Assembly (NCBI GenBank): GCA_040769385.1
Contig: JAXGLD010000002.1
Span: 62,001-126,000, forward strand
Length of the DNA stretch: 64,000 bases
Direction: 5' to 3'
Source of the DNA: PHAA01 sp022706565
GTDB taxonomy: Bacteria > Bacillota > Syntrophomonadia > Syntrophomonadales > Syntrophomonadaceae
In this document: positions 50,849 through 59,734 of the stretch, in pieces
Layout of the letters: the number at the start of each line of letters is the position of its first letter
Position numbering within the stretch: the first letter of the stretch is position 1
Position numbers and translations under genes: made by a program
Notes under the pieces: generated by a model
Database searches by the model: none
Seen by the model: only the letters and a program-made list of their open reading frames with translations
What the model was told of the DNA's origin: nothing

Positions 50849-51956
50849 GGTTAAAATCAGCAGATTTCAATATTTTCTGCTGATTCCCAACCTGCTTTTC
50901 GCCAAGGCTATCGGCATCACCGCCGGAGTAACAGCTCGCTCCGTTGGCAGTGATGCCTGGACATCCATGTCCATCGGATTTCTGCTCGGAACAGCAATTA
51001 TTCTGGCAATGGTCTACCTACACTCCAGGTTTCCGGAAAAAACTATAGTTCAAATCTCCGAAGAAGTTGTGGGCAAATGGCTGGGCAAATTAACAGGTAT
51101 AGTTCTGGCGCTGTTTTTTATTTTGGCCTTTGGGGCTTCTGCCAATGTTATGACCATGCATCTCAAAGAGTATTTCCTGGTCGAAACTCCGTTTTGGTTG
51201 ATCTGCTTCGTTTACACCCTCCTATGTATGTATGGGGTGTTCGTGGGGATAGAGAATATCGTCCGATTTTCACTATTTGGACTCTTAGGGTGTTTGCTTA
51301 TCAATATCACCATGATTTTTGGTACCTGGGGCGATTTCGACCTGATAAATCTGCTTCCTGTCCTGGATCGCGGTCTTTCTGCCAATATTGCCAACAGCAT
51401 ATATATCTTTGCCGACCTGGCCATGGCTATTCTGGGAATTGGCATGATCTACCCGTTACTCAACAACAAGGATAAAACCTTTGTGATTTCATTTTGGGCC
51501 ATGGTGTTGTCAGGCATCCTGATTTTAATTTGGCCCATTATGGAGTTAGGGGTCATCGGTTCCGGAGCCATGCAGCAATACGTAGTGGTATGTATGCAGC
51601 AGGTACGTTGTGCCCAATTGACGCGGTATCTGCCTCGCTACGAGCTAATTATGGTCAGCTTCTTTACATTTACGACCTTCGTCCAATCTGCCACCATGTA
51701 CTATTGCTCGGTGCAAAGTTTTCAGCAGTCCAGCGGAATGCTGAAAAACCGGCAAATTATTATACTCTTATTGGCAATTGCCATGTTCTTGGCCACGTTT
51801 TTGATGGCCAATGATCACAATAATTACATTCATTTTTTGGCTTACCCTTGGGCCCAGATCTGCACCATTCTTAGTCTGGGATTACCGGTGGTTCTCATTA
51901 TGACTGCTCTGATAAGAGGCAAACTCAAGAATAAACCAACGCCTGCAAAAACATGA
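50841..51956 (+). CDS. gerAB: GerA-type germinant receptor, B subunit
   Basis: A 371-residue polytopic protein (about ten membrane helices) of the GerAB/APC-like transporter superfamily that binds germinants. Seen: ISRFQYFLLIPNLLFAKAIG, AIILAMVYLHSRFPEKTIVQ and LVETPFWLICFVYTLLCMYG. It follows TAGGAGGAG, with a TTG eight bases and an ATG eleven bases downstream; I annotate the ATG. It overlaps gerAC by eight bases. Confidence 0.93.
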   Translation: MTKVKISRFQYFLLIPNLLFAKAIGITAGVTARSVGSDAWTSMSIGFLLGTAIILAMVYLHSRFPEKTIVQISEEVVGKWLGKLTGIVLALFFILAFGASANVMTMHLKEYFLVETPFWLICFVYTLLCMYGVFVGIENIVRFSLFGLLGCLLINITMIFGTWGDFDLINLLPVLDRGLSANIANSIYIFADLAMAILGIGMIYPLLNNKDKTFVISFWAMVLSGILILIWPIMELGVIGSGAMQQYVVVCMQQVRCAQLTRYLPRYELIMVSFFTFTTFVQSATMYYCSVQSFQQSSGMLKNRQIIILLLAIAMFLATFLMANDHNNYIHFLAYPWAQICTILSLGLPVVLIMTALIRGKLKNKPTPAKT

Positions 51957-51978
51957 ATCATATAAGGAGGTGCGTCCG

Positions 51979-52176
51979 ATGGCAAAAATCAACCATTTCC
52001 TGTTGTTTACTATTGTATTCTGTGTATTGTTCGGGATGGTCTTTATCACTGGTTATACCAGGAGTACACCAGCCGGACAAAGTCTGACCAATTGCTCCTC
52101 GTCGTGCGGCGAAATGAATTGCCAGGAGCCTATGAACAGGGGTGCTTGTTCCAACTGCACTTGTGAGGGTGAATAG
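51979..52176 (+). CDS. Small membrane/secreted cysteine-rich peptide in the ger operon
   Basis: A 65-residue peptide of unknown function. One N-terminal hydrophobic segment (FLLFTIVFCVLFGMVFITGY) serves as signal or anchor, and the exposed tail has six cysteines (NCSSSCGEMNCQEP, GACSNCTCEGE), suggesting disulfides or metal binding. The ATG has AAGGAGG nine bases upstream. It lies 22 bases after gerAB, so it is probably cotranscribed with the germinant receptor. Confidence 0.7.
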   Translation: MAKINHFLLFTIVFCVLFGMVFITGYTRSTPAGQSLTNCSSSCGEMNCQEPMNRGACSNCTCEGE

Positions 52177-52320
52177 TCTGGTGTACCGAGATTAGCCATC
52201 GGGGCAGCATGCTGGAGAACACTACCCCCTAGCTTCTCATATGCTTTATACTATAGGTATGCAGGAAGAGGTAGAACGGCAATGCCTCTTGCTTATGAAG
52301 ATGAGAAGGAGGACTTCAAG

Positions 52321-52698
52321 ATGGATGATAATCAACTAGCCCGGAACTGGGCCATGGGTTGCCACTTGGCGGCACTGACGGCTTTTGTGGGAATTCCTTT
52401 CGGCAATATCTTGGGACCGCTGATCATTTGGCTGCTGAAAAAGGATCAATACCCGCTGGTCGATGAGCACGGCAAACAGTCGCTTAATTTCCAGATATCA
52501 GTGATTATTTACGGTCTGGTTCTGATGGCGGCAATTATCATAACTGCCCTAACCGTGTTACTTATACCTGTAGCAGTTTTGCTCGGCGCTTTGCTGGCCG
52601 CCGTTATTATCGCTGATTTTGTGCTGGTCGTGGTAGCTGCTATAAAGGCCAGCAACGGAGAAACCTACCAGTATCCGTTTACGATACGGTTTATATAG
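52321..52698 (+). CDS. DUF4870 family membrane protein
   Basis: A 125-residue membrane protein with the Tic20-like/DUF4870 pattern: WAMGCHLAALTAFVGIPFGN, GPLIIWLLKKDQYPLVDEHG and KQSLNFQIS, then two hydrophobic helices and ASNGETYQYPFTIRFI. Function unknown. The ATG after AAGGAGG was selected; an ATG thirteen codons earlier lacks support. Confidence 0.92.
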   Translation: MDDNQLARNWAMGCHLAALTAFVGIPFGNILGPLIIWLLKKDQYPLVDEHGKQSLNFQISVIIYGLVLMAAIIITALTVLLIPVAVLLGALLAAVIIADFVLVVVAAIKASNGETYQYPFTIRFI

Positions 52699-52713
52699 TA
52701 TATTCCGCTTTGG

Positions 52714-53205
52714 TTACAGAACGATATAGTAAGGACAAATATCTTCAAAATGGCCATCTCCCATGCGAAAGCCACCGGGAATAGTGCCAAGCTGTTGGAA
52801 TCCAAGTCGTTCATATAAATGACGTGCTGGAGCGTTCCCGGCAACTACGGCATTAAACTGCAGGATGGCGAAGCCATGCCGTTTGGCCTGAACCAGACTG
52901 TCCAGCACCAACTTCTCCCCGATATGCAATCCCCTGCTTGCGGAGCTGACTGCGTAACTGGCGTTACAGATATGTCCGCATCTTCCCACATTATTGGGGT
53001 GAAGAATATATAAACCTCTTATTATCTTGCTTTCACAGTCTTCGGCAACAGCACAATACGTTTGTTCATCGAAGAACGCCTGACCCGTTGCCTCTGTTAA
53101 ACACTCATCCTGGGGAAACGCATTTCCCTCTTCTACGATTTCATTCCAAATGCGGATCATTGAAGGAAGATCCATAGTATTATATCTACGGATACTAATA
53201 TTCAT
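52714..53205 (-). CDS. GNAT-family N-acetyltransferase
   Basis: A 163-residue GCN5-type acetyltransferase. Seen: IRRYNTMDLPSMIRIWNEIV, the acetyl-CoA loop region SSASRGLHIGEKLVLDSL (reduced form of Q/RxxGxG/A), FNAVVAGNAPARHLYERLGF and QQLGTIPGGF. Resembles the phosphinothricin/toxin-type acetyltransferase group, but the substrate cannot be assigned. Start is uncertain between this ATG and a TTG three codons earlier. Confidence 0.9.
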   Translation of the reverse strand: MNISIRRYNTMDLPSMIRIWNEIVEEGNAFPQDECLTEATGQAFFDEQTYCAVAEDCESKIIRGLYILHPNNVGRCGHICNASYAVSSASRGLHIGEKLVLDSLVQAKRHGFAILQFNAVVAGNAPARHLYERLGFQQLGTIPGGFRMGDGHFEDICPYYIVL

Positions 53206-53290
53206 TTCTCTCAAATCTCCCCCTATGAATTAAGCTTCATGAATGTCCGATTACTATGTTCGCCTGTCCGATAACAAAAAGCATAAATAT

Positions 53291-53587
53291 TCAATCATAT
53301 TTCTTTATCTTAACAAATAAGCAAATCGTTGAGATGATATAGAAAATCAGGGCTGGAAGAATGACCATTCTTAACCCCAAAGCATGCAGCACACCCATCA
53401 TGATTAAGAAGCCGCCATTAGTATAAGCATACGCAGCCATCAGTCGGGCAACGCCCTCGATATCGACACTGGCTCTTTTCCTTTCTGACATGGTGTTATA
53501 TCCTGCAATCAGGAAATACCATTTGAATTTACCAACTGCCAATCCCAAGCCAATGAAGATAAGACCAATTATGATATAAAGCCACAT
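53291..53587 (-). CDS. DUF3784 family membrane protein
   Basis: A 98-residue protein with three hydrophobic segments and the DUF3784 signature GYNTMSERKRASVD after the first helix (WLYIIIGLIFIGLGLAVGK). Function unknown. It lies nine bases downstream of the next gene on the same strand. Confidence 0.85.
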   Translation of the reverse strand: MWLYIIIGLIFIGLGLAVGKFKWYFLIAGYNTMSERKRASVDIEGVARLMAAYAYTNGGFLIMMGVLHALGLRMVILPALIFYIISTICLFVKIKKYD

Positions 53588-53596
53588 GGTTACGGG

Positions 53597-53890
53597 TTAG
53601 TCTTGGTAGGCTTTATCTACTTCAGCTAACATGTTGTACACCGCTTCATAGGCTTCACAGGCATCACCTGGAACCTTGTAGTTATCGGTAATTGCCCGTA
53701 ACTTGGAAAATTCCTCGCTTAATTCAGGTCTTTCCGACCCCGCTTCTTTTATCTTCTTGTTAATTGCATCAAATATTTTACGGACCTCATGAAATTCCGG
53801 GTGATGTTCTCCGTGAACACGCGCCACGATCGGAACATATTGTTCCAATGTCGGAAATCGATCTTTCTTGATTTCGTTGAATGTGGACAT
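53597..53890 (-). CDS. Small helical protein with His-rich motif, hemerythrin-like?
   Basis: A 97-residue soluble, helical protein that I do not firmly recognise. VARVHGEHHPEFHEVRKIF near residue 22 is rich in His and recalls the HHE pattern of hemerythrin/RIC proteins, but the remaining iron ligands are not obvious in this short chain. ATG after AAGGGAG. Next to the DUF3784 gene, probably cotranscribed. Confidence 0.6.
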   Translation of the reverse strand: MSTFNEIKKDRFPTLEQYVPIVARVHGEHHPEFHEVRKIFDAINKKIKEAGSERPELSEEFSKLRAITDNYKVPGDACEAYEAVYNMLAEVDKAYQD

Positions 53891-54004
53891 ATTTTCTCCC
53901 TTCTTTCCAAGTATTGTTGGCTCTATTAAGACAATCTAATTGTATCAAGAATTCAAAGATTTGAAATTGATCCAAATCCAAAATTCTCAAGGCTGCCTTA
54001 TTCT

Positions 54005-56626
54005 CTATATGCTTTCGTTCTTCAATACATCAATAATGTTCTCTGTTTTTATCTTGGAACCGGCATACAGCATTGTCAGACTAACCATGGCCAAAATCGC
54101 AATTATGGCCACGATTACGCTGCCCCAGGGAATAACAAAAGCCAATGTAAATGAATTGCTGATAGACCGGTATATGAAATAATACATCATGGCAAAACTA
54201 ATGGGCAGCCCGTAGAACAGAGCCTTGAGCCCATAAAACAAGCTCTCATACCTGATCATTTTATTGAATCCCGCCGGTGTCATGCCAACTGATTTTAGTA
54301 CAGCAAATTCCCGCCGCCGGAGCAATACGCTGGTGGAGATAGTGTTCAAAATATTGGCCCCGCAGATAGCCGCCATAAGTAAAACAAAGCCGTAGAAAAA
54401 CACGTTGATGAAGGTATTAACCTGTGAATTTCGTTTGTTGGCCGCAGCCACATCATTAATAATCAGGTTGGCAATTGAGGTTTGCTGTTGGAATTCTTTA
54501 ATGTCTTCCACCAAACTGCTAGGATCGGAACTTCTAATAAGCATATGGACATTGGTATTATCAATAACTTCGGGCAACTTCGCTTGCATGGCGGCATACA
54601 CTTCCGCTGATACGAATAACATCGCCTCGTCGGGATCCATCAGACTGGTCCCCCCCATCGGAGTCTTGTCTGCTACGGCAACAATTTGCAGTTCAGTACT
54701 ATAATCACTGGGCTCACCGTTAATCTTATGAATAAATTGGAGACTCTCCCCTGCCTCGATATTAAAGCGGTTCATACGCGTGTATTTATTATCTGCCGAT
54801 CTGATTGTCACCGTATTAAACAGTATGCCGCCGGGATTCCCGGTGTCTTTTAAACGCGTCATGTCCATCCCAGTTTCCTGGGCGTATCTATTAAGGGCTA
54901 CGTCATCAATAGCCTTTATCTGAAATTGCATTGAAAATGGCTGGAGAGTTTGCTCTTGCTTGCCCGACTGCGCATTAGGATTCATAGCGGCCGCCATTAA
55001 ATCGCCGCTCACAACAGCTTCAGCTTCCATACTCTGCTCAATAACGGCATAATCTACATGTTCCATCCTGGTGATGACTCTGTAAAAATCCGTTTTCTCC
55101 TGGGCTGTAGCCGAAGAAGTAACAAACACGCTAACATCATAAGGTATGCTGCCGGCCGCCAATTCGGCTGACTGTTGCGCTAGCATGGACAGGGATGAAA
55201 CGGATAGGAACAGGACAATGCTGATCACCAGCGAGAAGATAGTCACTTTATAGCGACGTCTATGGCGCTTTACGTTTTTCAGCCCCAGCTCCGCTTCAAA
55301 ACCAAAGATCAGCCGGGTTAACCTGGATGTTTTCACCGTCCGGCCGGTTAGCTTTACATCCTGAGTCTGCCGTATGGCATCAATGGGCGAGATCCTGGAT
55401 GCACGCCGGGCCGGAATATAGGCCGAGATGAGGATGGTTAACATGGACAGTAAAACAGCGGTTATAATCGCATCCGAAGAGACTACCAGGCCCAGGTCAG
55501 CTTTGAATACGTCTGTCAGCAAGGGCTGTACCAATTTAAAGGTTATCCCCATCCCCAATGTTCCGAAAAAGACACCTAAAGGGATGCCGATAATTCCCAC
55601 TACCAGACCTTCAAAAAATACCGAGTTTCGTTTTTGCCTGGTGGTCGCGCCCACACTGGCCAGCATACCCAGATGACGGCTCCGCTCGGATATGGAAATG
55701 GCGAAGGAATTATATATCAAGGCCACCGATCCAATAATAATAAGGACAATCATGAATGCCGCCAGGCTATATAGGGTGGAGAGCAGATTATCGCCAATGA
55801 TTCCGTAATAGCGCAACAGAGCTCGATTATAGCTTACCTTATCACTGGAAATCTCCATGTCTTCGGCCAGCTCATTGGCGTGTATATTGGCCTCTTTGTT
55901 CACATTCTGCCAGGCCGTCGATATATTGACAGTTGCCCCTGCGGCCAATTCATTCTTATCAAGAAATGGTATGACTGTATAACCTGGCGCCCAATACTGC
56001 TCAAAGCTGGGTGGGCTTATAATCCCTGTCACCGTATATTCTCGAGTATATTCAGGAATAAATCTTTCACCGGTTGTATCTGCGCTCTGTTCTACATAAC
56101 TGTGATCCTGTCCCAGCAAGAGGTCATTGCCGCCTTGCTCCAGGTGTCGCTGCCCAATCTTCAGTTTTATGGTGTCTCCAATCCTATATACAACCCCGCC
56201 ATTTTCAGCGATGCTCGAAGATATGACAATCTCACTGGATTTTTGGGGGAAACGTCCTTCGAGCAATTTTAGGTTATAATTGGCAAACCCCTGCTCATCA
56301 AAAGATTTTAGGAAAAGATAGGGTTTATCCTCATTTCTCGACCCATCCAGCCGGGCATATCCCATATCCTGGCTAAGTGCCGCGGATGCGGTATTTTCAT
56401 CATTAACCACGATATCAATGTTTTGTCTGGGTACATCACTATACAGCACGTGCCAGTTGCCGGTATCGGCAATAACACTTCTCTGCATCATATCCAAGAA
56501 AGAGGCTACAAAAACAGGCACGGCGGTCAGCATGGCAACCGCCAATACAACCCCGATTATGGTAACGATAGTACGTTGCTTGTTTAGCTTCAAGTGACGA
56601 AGGGTCAGCTTATTTATAATATTCAT
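54005..56626 (-). CDS. Large FtsX-domain ABC permease
   Basis: An 873-residue permease with two FtsX units. N-terminal helix (TIVTIIGVVLAVAMLTAVPVF), a large extracytoplasmic part (about 45-270), three helices (YSLAAFMIVLIIIGSVALIY and on) with the ASVGATTRQKRNSVFFEG loop, then RRASRISPIDAIR, a second periplasmic-type domain and final helices with VLLRRREFAVLKSVGMTP. This is the BceB/MacB-like layout of antimicrobial-peptide or lipid transporters in Firmicutes. It overlaps the ATPase gene by four bases (ATGA). Confidence 0.92.
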   Translation of the reverse strand: MNIINKLTLRHLKLNKQRTIVTIIGVVLAVAMLTAVPVFVASFLDMMQRSVIADTGNWHVLYSDVPRQNIDIVVNDENTASAALSQDMGYARLDGSRNEDKPYLFLKSFDEQGFANYNLKLLEGRFPQKSSEIVISSSIAENGGVVYRIGDTIKLKIGQRHLEQGGNDLLLGQDHSYVEQSADTTGERFIPEYTREYTVTGIISPPSFEQYWAPGYTVIPFLDKNELAAGATVNISTAWQNVNKEANIHANELAEDMEISSDKVSYNRALLRYYGIIGDNLLSTLYSLAAFMIVLIIIGSVALIYNSFAISISERSRHLGMLASVGATTRQKRNSVFFEGLVVGIIGIPLGVFFGTLGMGITFKLVQPLLTDVFKADLGLVVSSDAIITAVLLSMLTILISAYIPARRASRISPIDAIRQTQDVKLTGRTVKTSRLTRLIFGFEAELGLKNVKRHRRRYKVTIFSLVISIVLFLSVSSLSMLAQQSAELAAGSIPYDVSVFVTSSATAQEKTDFYRVITRMEHVDYAVIEQSMEAEAVVSGDLMAAAMNPNAQSGKQEQTLQPFSMQFQIKAIDDVALNRYAQETGMDMTRLKDTGNPGGILFNTVTIRSADNKYTRMNRFNIEAGESLQFIHKINGEPSDYSTELQIVAVADKTPMGGTSLMDPDEAMLFVSAEVYAAMQAKLPEVIDNTNVHMLIRSSDPSSLVEDIKEFQQQTSIANLIINDVAAANKRNSQVNTFINVFFYGFVLLMAAICGANILNTISTSVLLRRREFAVLKSVGMTPAGFNKMIRYESLFYGLKALFYGLPISFAMMYYFIYRSISNSFTLAFVIPWGSVIVAIIAILAMVSLTMLYAGSKIKTENIIDVLKNESI

Positions 56627-57312
56627 TTGCGCATCACCTGATCTTTGACGATACGCCCATCCTCAAGGGATATAACCCGATCGGCCTGTAAAGCAATGCG
56701 CTCATCATGCGTGATTATGATCAATGTCTGATTATATTTTTGGTTGGATAGTTTTAAGAGCTTTACTATTTCGACACTGTTTTTACTATCCAGATTACCG
56801 GTAGGCTCATCAGCCAGCATGAGGGCCGGATTATTGATTAATGCCCGGCCGATCGACACCCGCTGCTGCTGCCCGCCGGAAAGCTGGTTAGGCAGGTGAT
56901 TCATGCGGTCTGTCAGGCCTAGGGTGACGATTATTTCATCAAGCTGACTCTTATCAACCTGGCGTTCATCCAGTAATAAGGGCAGGGTTATATTTTCTTG
57001 AACATTGAGAATCGGGATGAGGTTATAGAATTGATAGATAAGACCGATTTGCCGGCGCCTGAAAATGGCCAGCCTGGTTTCATCAAGTGCATAAATATCG
57101 GTATTATCTATAAAAACCTTCCCGCTGGTGGGCGTGTCCACCCCACCCAAGATATGCAACAGGGTTGACTTTCCCGAACCCGAAGGGCCAATAACCGCCA
57201 AGAACTCTCCTTTTTCCACGGAGAAGGAAACCCGGTCCAGAGCTTTAACGGCAGTTTCGCCCTCACCGTAGATTTTGGCCAGATCCTCTACTCTCAAGAT
57301 TTCCACGCTCAT
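56623..57312 (-). CDS. ABC transporter ATPase (MacB/BceA type)
   Basis: A 229-residue ATPase: Walker A GPSGSGKST, Q-loop YQFYNLIPIL, signature LSGGQQQRVSIGRAL, Walker B MLADEPTGNLD and H-loop ITHDERIAL. It pairs with the large FtsX permease. ATG after AAGGAGTGA. A three-half-site GTCAC operator and a TATACT -10 box lie upstream, so this operon is probably controlled by a response regulator, perhaps the one encoded 3.4 kb away. Confidence 0.94.
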   Translation of the reverse strand: MSVEILRVEDLAKIYGEGETAVKALDRVSFSVEKGEFLAVIGPSGSGKSTLLHILGGVDTPTSGKVFIDNTDIYALDETRLAIFRRRQIGLIYQFYNLIPILNVQENITLPLLLDERQVDKSQLDEIIVTLGLTDRMNHLPNQLSGGQQQRVSIGRALINNPALMLADEPTGNLDSKNSVEIVKLLKLSNQKYNQTLIIITHDERIALQADRVISLEDGRIVKDQVMRK

Positions 57313-57365
57313 TCACTCCTTTTCTGGTCCATACCTTGAGTATAGCGGCTGAATATGACGCTGGA

Positions 57366-57393
57366 GTGACTGTTTCGGTGACAATTCTGTCAC
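57366..57393 (-). promoter_or_regulatory. GTCAC half-site cluster, candidate response-regulator operator
   Basis: In gene orientation: GTGACA, GAAT, TGTCAC, then AGTCAC 12 bases on. This gives one inverted and one direct repeat directly upstream of a weak -35 region and of TATACT, a placement usual for OmpR-type activators that control BceAB-like transporters. Confidence 0.5.
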
Positions 57394-57469
57394 CCGCTGC
57401 TTTGGTAAATCTTAGGCGCAGATTAGATGCCCCTTGGCCTATTTCGTGAGCAATTTCAGATTCGATGGA

Positions 57470-58240
57470 CTATTTTAGTTCCGTTTTTGTATCCAGCATC
57501 CTGGCAATCCAGATAAATGCAATTGCGGCCAATATGAAGGTAAAAATCATTTCCGGGTCCAGCCCCAGTATGCTTCCGGTGAACCAGCCGCTCTGAGCGG
57601 CAGTAAGCTTATCCATAAGCCAGCTTAAGGAGATACCTGCTGCAGCTGCGGTTAGCCAGGTTACCGGCACTGCACCCTTTATTTTGTGACGGATCACTGC
57701 GTGGAGGGTGACAAAGAAGTTCACAAACACAATTATGGGCATAAAGCCCAAGGCTGCATTCAGGATGTATTTGATAATTTCCAGGAACAAACCGGAAGCT
57801 ATTTCGACATTCAATCCGAACCGGATGTTTGGAGGAGCCGCCGTTTTGATCACCATAAAGGTCAGATAGGCGAGTACTCCGGATATGGTGATTCCCGCTA
57901 GAATATATAGAAAGTAGATGATGTATTTAGCCGTAAGTCTTTTCCAACCCGGTTCAGGAATATATGCTTCGAATACTGCATGTTTGTCGTTGAGGTCATG
58001 GTGGAAGAGAAATAAGCTTGAAATAAACGGTGCCACAAAGGTCAATATCATGAGTATGCCCAAACCGAAGAAACTCAGCATCCCTAAAAACTGCTGCAGC
58101 AACGGCATATCCCAATTTATTCTTTGGCCGCTGGAATAACCAGCAGTTAGGAAGAATGCTGCAAAGATCAAAATGGTGACCATGGACCAGAGTGATTTCT
58201 TTTTCAACTTATTGAATTCATATTTGAGGAGAGTCGTCAT
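57470..58240 (-). CDS. ABC-2-type permease
   Basis: A 256-residue membrane protein with six predicted helices (SLWSMVTILIFAAFFLTAGYS, FFGLGILMILTFVAPFISSLFL and others). It starts TTLLKYEFNKLKKKSLW, typical of ABC-2 permeases encoded next to a YtrB/NatA-like ATPase. It overlaps the ATPase gene by four bases. Substrate unknown; YtrA-controlled operons in relatives respond to cell-wall antibiotics. Confidence 0.85.
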   Translation of the reverse strand: MTTLLKYEFNKLKKKSLWSMVTILIFAAFFLTAGYSSGQRINWDMPLLQQFLGMLSFFGLGILMILTFVAPFISSLFLFHHDLNDKHAVFEAYIPEPGWKRLTAKYIIYFLYILAGITISGVLAYLTFMVIKTAAPPNIRFGLNVEIASGLFLEIIKYILNAALGFMPIIVFVNFFVTLHAVIRHKIKGAVPVTWLTAAAAGISLSWLMDKLTAAQSGWFTGSILGLDPEMIFTFILAAIAFIWIARMLDTKTELK

Positions 58241-58926
58241 CTGCGATACACCTCCCGGTACAGTTCATCCAGGGACATTTGTTTTTCCGCCCTGATTGCT
58301 TCTACATCGCCTATATAGCGGATCTCACCTTCCTGGATAAAGTAAACTTCATCCAGCAACCGCTCCAGTTCATTGATCAGATGGCTGGTAACCAGTAGGG
58401 TGCTATCCGGGGAAAAACCAGCGGCTATCAAGCGGAGAATATCCTCGCGGGCCACCGGGTCCACTCCATCCAAGGGTTCATCCAAAACGATCAATTTCGC
58501 TTTTCTGGAAATGGTCAAAGCCAAGGCAAATTGGCTCTTCATCCCCTTGGAAAGACTGCTGATCTTCAAATCAGGGCTTAAACTCACCTCTTTGAGAAGC
58601 TGGTGGAAGCGTTCCATTTCAAAATCCTTGAAGAAACTTTCATAGGTGTTAGCTGCCTCCTGTATAGTCATGCCCTCGGGCATGAAATCCGAAGTAGTCA
58701 GGCCGGAGATATGAGCCTTTAAGGCCGGCGAGAGCTTGGCTCCGTCGATGCTGACACTTCCGCTGTCAGCCCTCAATTCGCTTACCAGGATCCGCAGCAG
58801 TGTCGTCTTGCCGGAACCGTTGGGTCCCAGGAGACCCACGATTTTGCCCTGTTCTAGTTTCATGACGGCATTTTTCAACGCCGGTTTTCTTTGATAGCTT
58901 TTGGAAAGACCCTGGATATCAATCAT
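58237..58926 (-). CDS. ABC transporter ATPase, YtrB/NatA type
   Basis: A 229-residue ATPase: Walker A GPNGSGKTT, signature-like LSKGMKSQFALALT (a degenerate C-loop), Walker B LIVLDEPLDGVD and H-loop VTSHLINEL. The LSKGM motif is common in the YtrB/BcrA group. ATG after GGAAGGAG; overlaps the GntR regulator gene by eight bases. Confidence 0.92.
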   Translation of the reverse strand: MIDIQGLSKSYQRKPALKNAVMKLEQGKIVGLLGPNGSGKTTLLRILVSELRADSGSVSIDGAKLSPALKAHISGLTTSDFMPEGMTIQEAANTYESFFKDFEMERFHQLLKEVSLSPDLKISSLSKGMKSQFALALTISRKAKLIVLDEPLDGVDPVAREDILRLIAAGFSPDSTLLVTSHLINELERLLDEVYFIQEGEIRYIGDVEAIRAEKQMSLDELYREVYRR

Positions 58927-59296
58927 GCTGTTCTCCTTCCTTCTGCCAAGCACTATTTAATAGACTGAGCATGTCTTTTTTTGAGTAACCAAGCTTTTGC
59001 ATTTCTACAATAAAACTCCCCACAACTCTTGCCGCTTCCTCGTTCTTTAAGACCTCCAGCAATCCCGGCTCATCTTTTACAAAGGTTCCGATGCCGCGTT
59101 CCGAGTAAGTCAGACCCTGTTTATCCAATTCCATGAATACCCGCTGTACCGTATTGGGATTCACCTGATATTGCTCGGCAATCTCTCTCACCGACGGAAG
59201 TCTATCTCCCCCTTTTAATTTTCCGCTGATCATTGCTCCTTTGATTTCTTTCACGATCTGCAGGTAGATCGGTATACCGTTGACAAACTTATACAC
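58919..59296 (-). CDS. GntR-family transcriptional regulator, YtrA subfamily
   Basis: A 125-residue regulator: winged helix with GDRLPSVREIAEQYQVNPNTVQRVFMELDKQGL, followed by the very short C-terminal extension that defines the YtrA subfamily (no large effector domain). It is the first gene of a three-gene operon with ATPase and permease, typical of ytr loci. It probably represses its own promoter, where an AGTGTA...TACACT repeat covers the -10 box. Confidence 0.93.
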   Translation of the reverse strand: MYKFVNGIPIYLQIVKEIKGAMISGKLKGGDRLPSVREIAEQYQVNPNTVQRVFMELDKQGLTYSERGIGTFVKDEPGLLEVLKNEEAARVVGSFIVEMQKLGYSKKDMLSLLNSAWQKEGEQHD

Positions 59297-59324
59297 TGCG
59301 TCATCACCTCACTCTTTACCGAGT

Positions 59325-59358
59325 AGTGTATTATAATACTAGTACACTAATATATCAA
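59325..59358 (-). promoter_or_regulatory. Promoter and overlapping operator of the ytr-like operon
   Basis: Minus strand: TTGATA, 17 bases, TATAAT, a near-consensus sigma-A promoter. AGTGTA and TACACT, an inverted repeat with a 12-base spacer, lie across the spacer and -10 box, the form of site used by YtrA-type regulators. Confidence 0.8.
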
Positions 59359-59439
59359 TTTCAACTCTTTCTTAATGACTTAGTCCTTTTTTTAAGACCG
59401 GCTGTATTATACACTGCTGTAAAGGAGGCGCAGGAAGAA

Positions 59440-59652
59440 ATGAGGTATTCAAGCAGGTCTGAACTAAGATGCCCTGATTGTGGTAATAACAAAATGGGGC
59501 AAGGAAAGATATCGGGTTATGCGACTCTGACACCAGTGGGAAAATTCTTTTCCCTAGGCAGCGCCATAATAGCTGATGTTTGCACTAACTATGGCACTAT
59601 AGTTAGGATGAAGGCAGAAAAACCCGAGAAGTTTAAATCAGATAGAATCTAA
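59440..59652 (+). CDS. Small zinc-ribbon-like protein
   Basis: A 70-residue protein with LRCPDCGNNKMGQGK, GYATLTPVGKFFSLGS and DVCTNYGTIVRMKAEKPEKFK. It looks like a two-CxxC zinc ribbon in which the last Cys has become Tyr (CTNYG for the expected CTNCG), so metal binding may be weakened. ATG with AAAGGAGG 11 bases upstream. It is divergent from the ytr-like operon. Function unknown. Confidence 0.72.
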   Translation: MRYSSRSELRCPDCGNNKMGQGKISGYATLTPVGKFFSLGSAIIADVCTNYGTIVRMKAEKPEKFKSDRI

Positions 59653-59734
59653 AAGCAAAGAAGCGGCATTGTCCCGCAAGGGATAAGGCCTCTCAACATG
59701 ATTCACAATTCTTTGGCAGGAATGCAAGGCAGCG

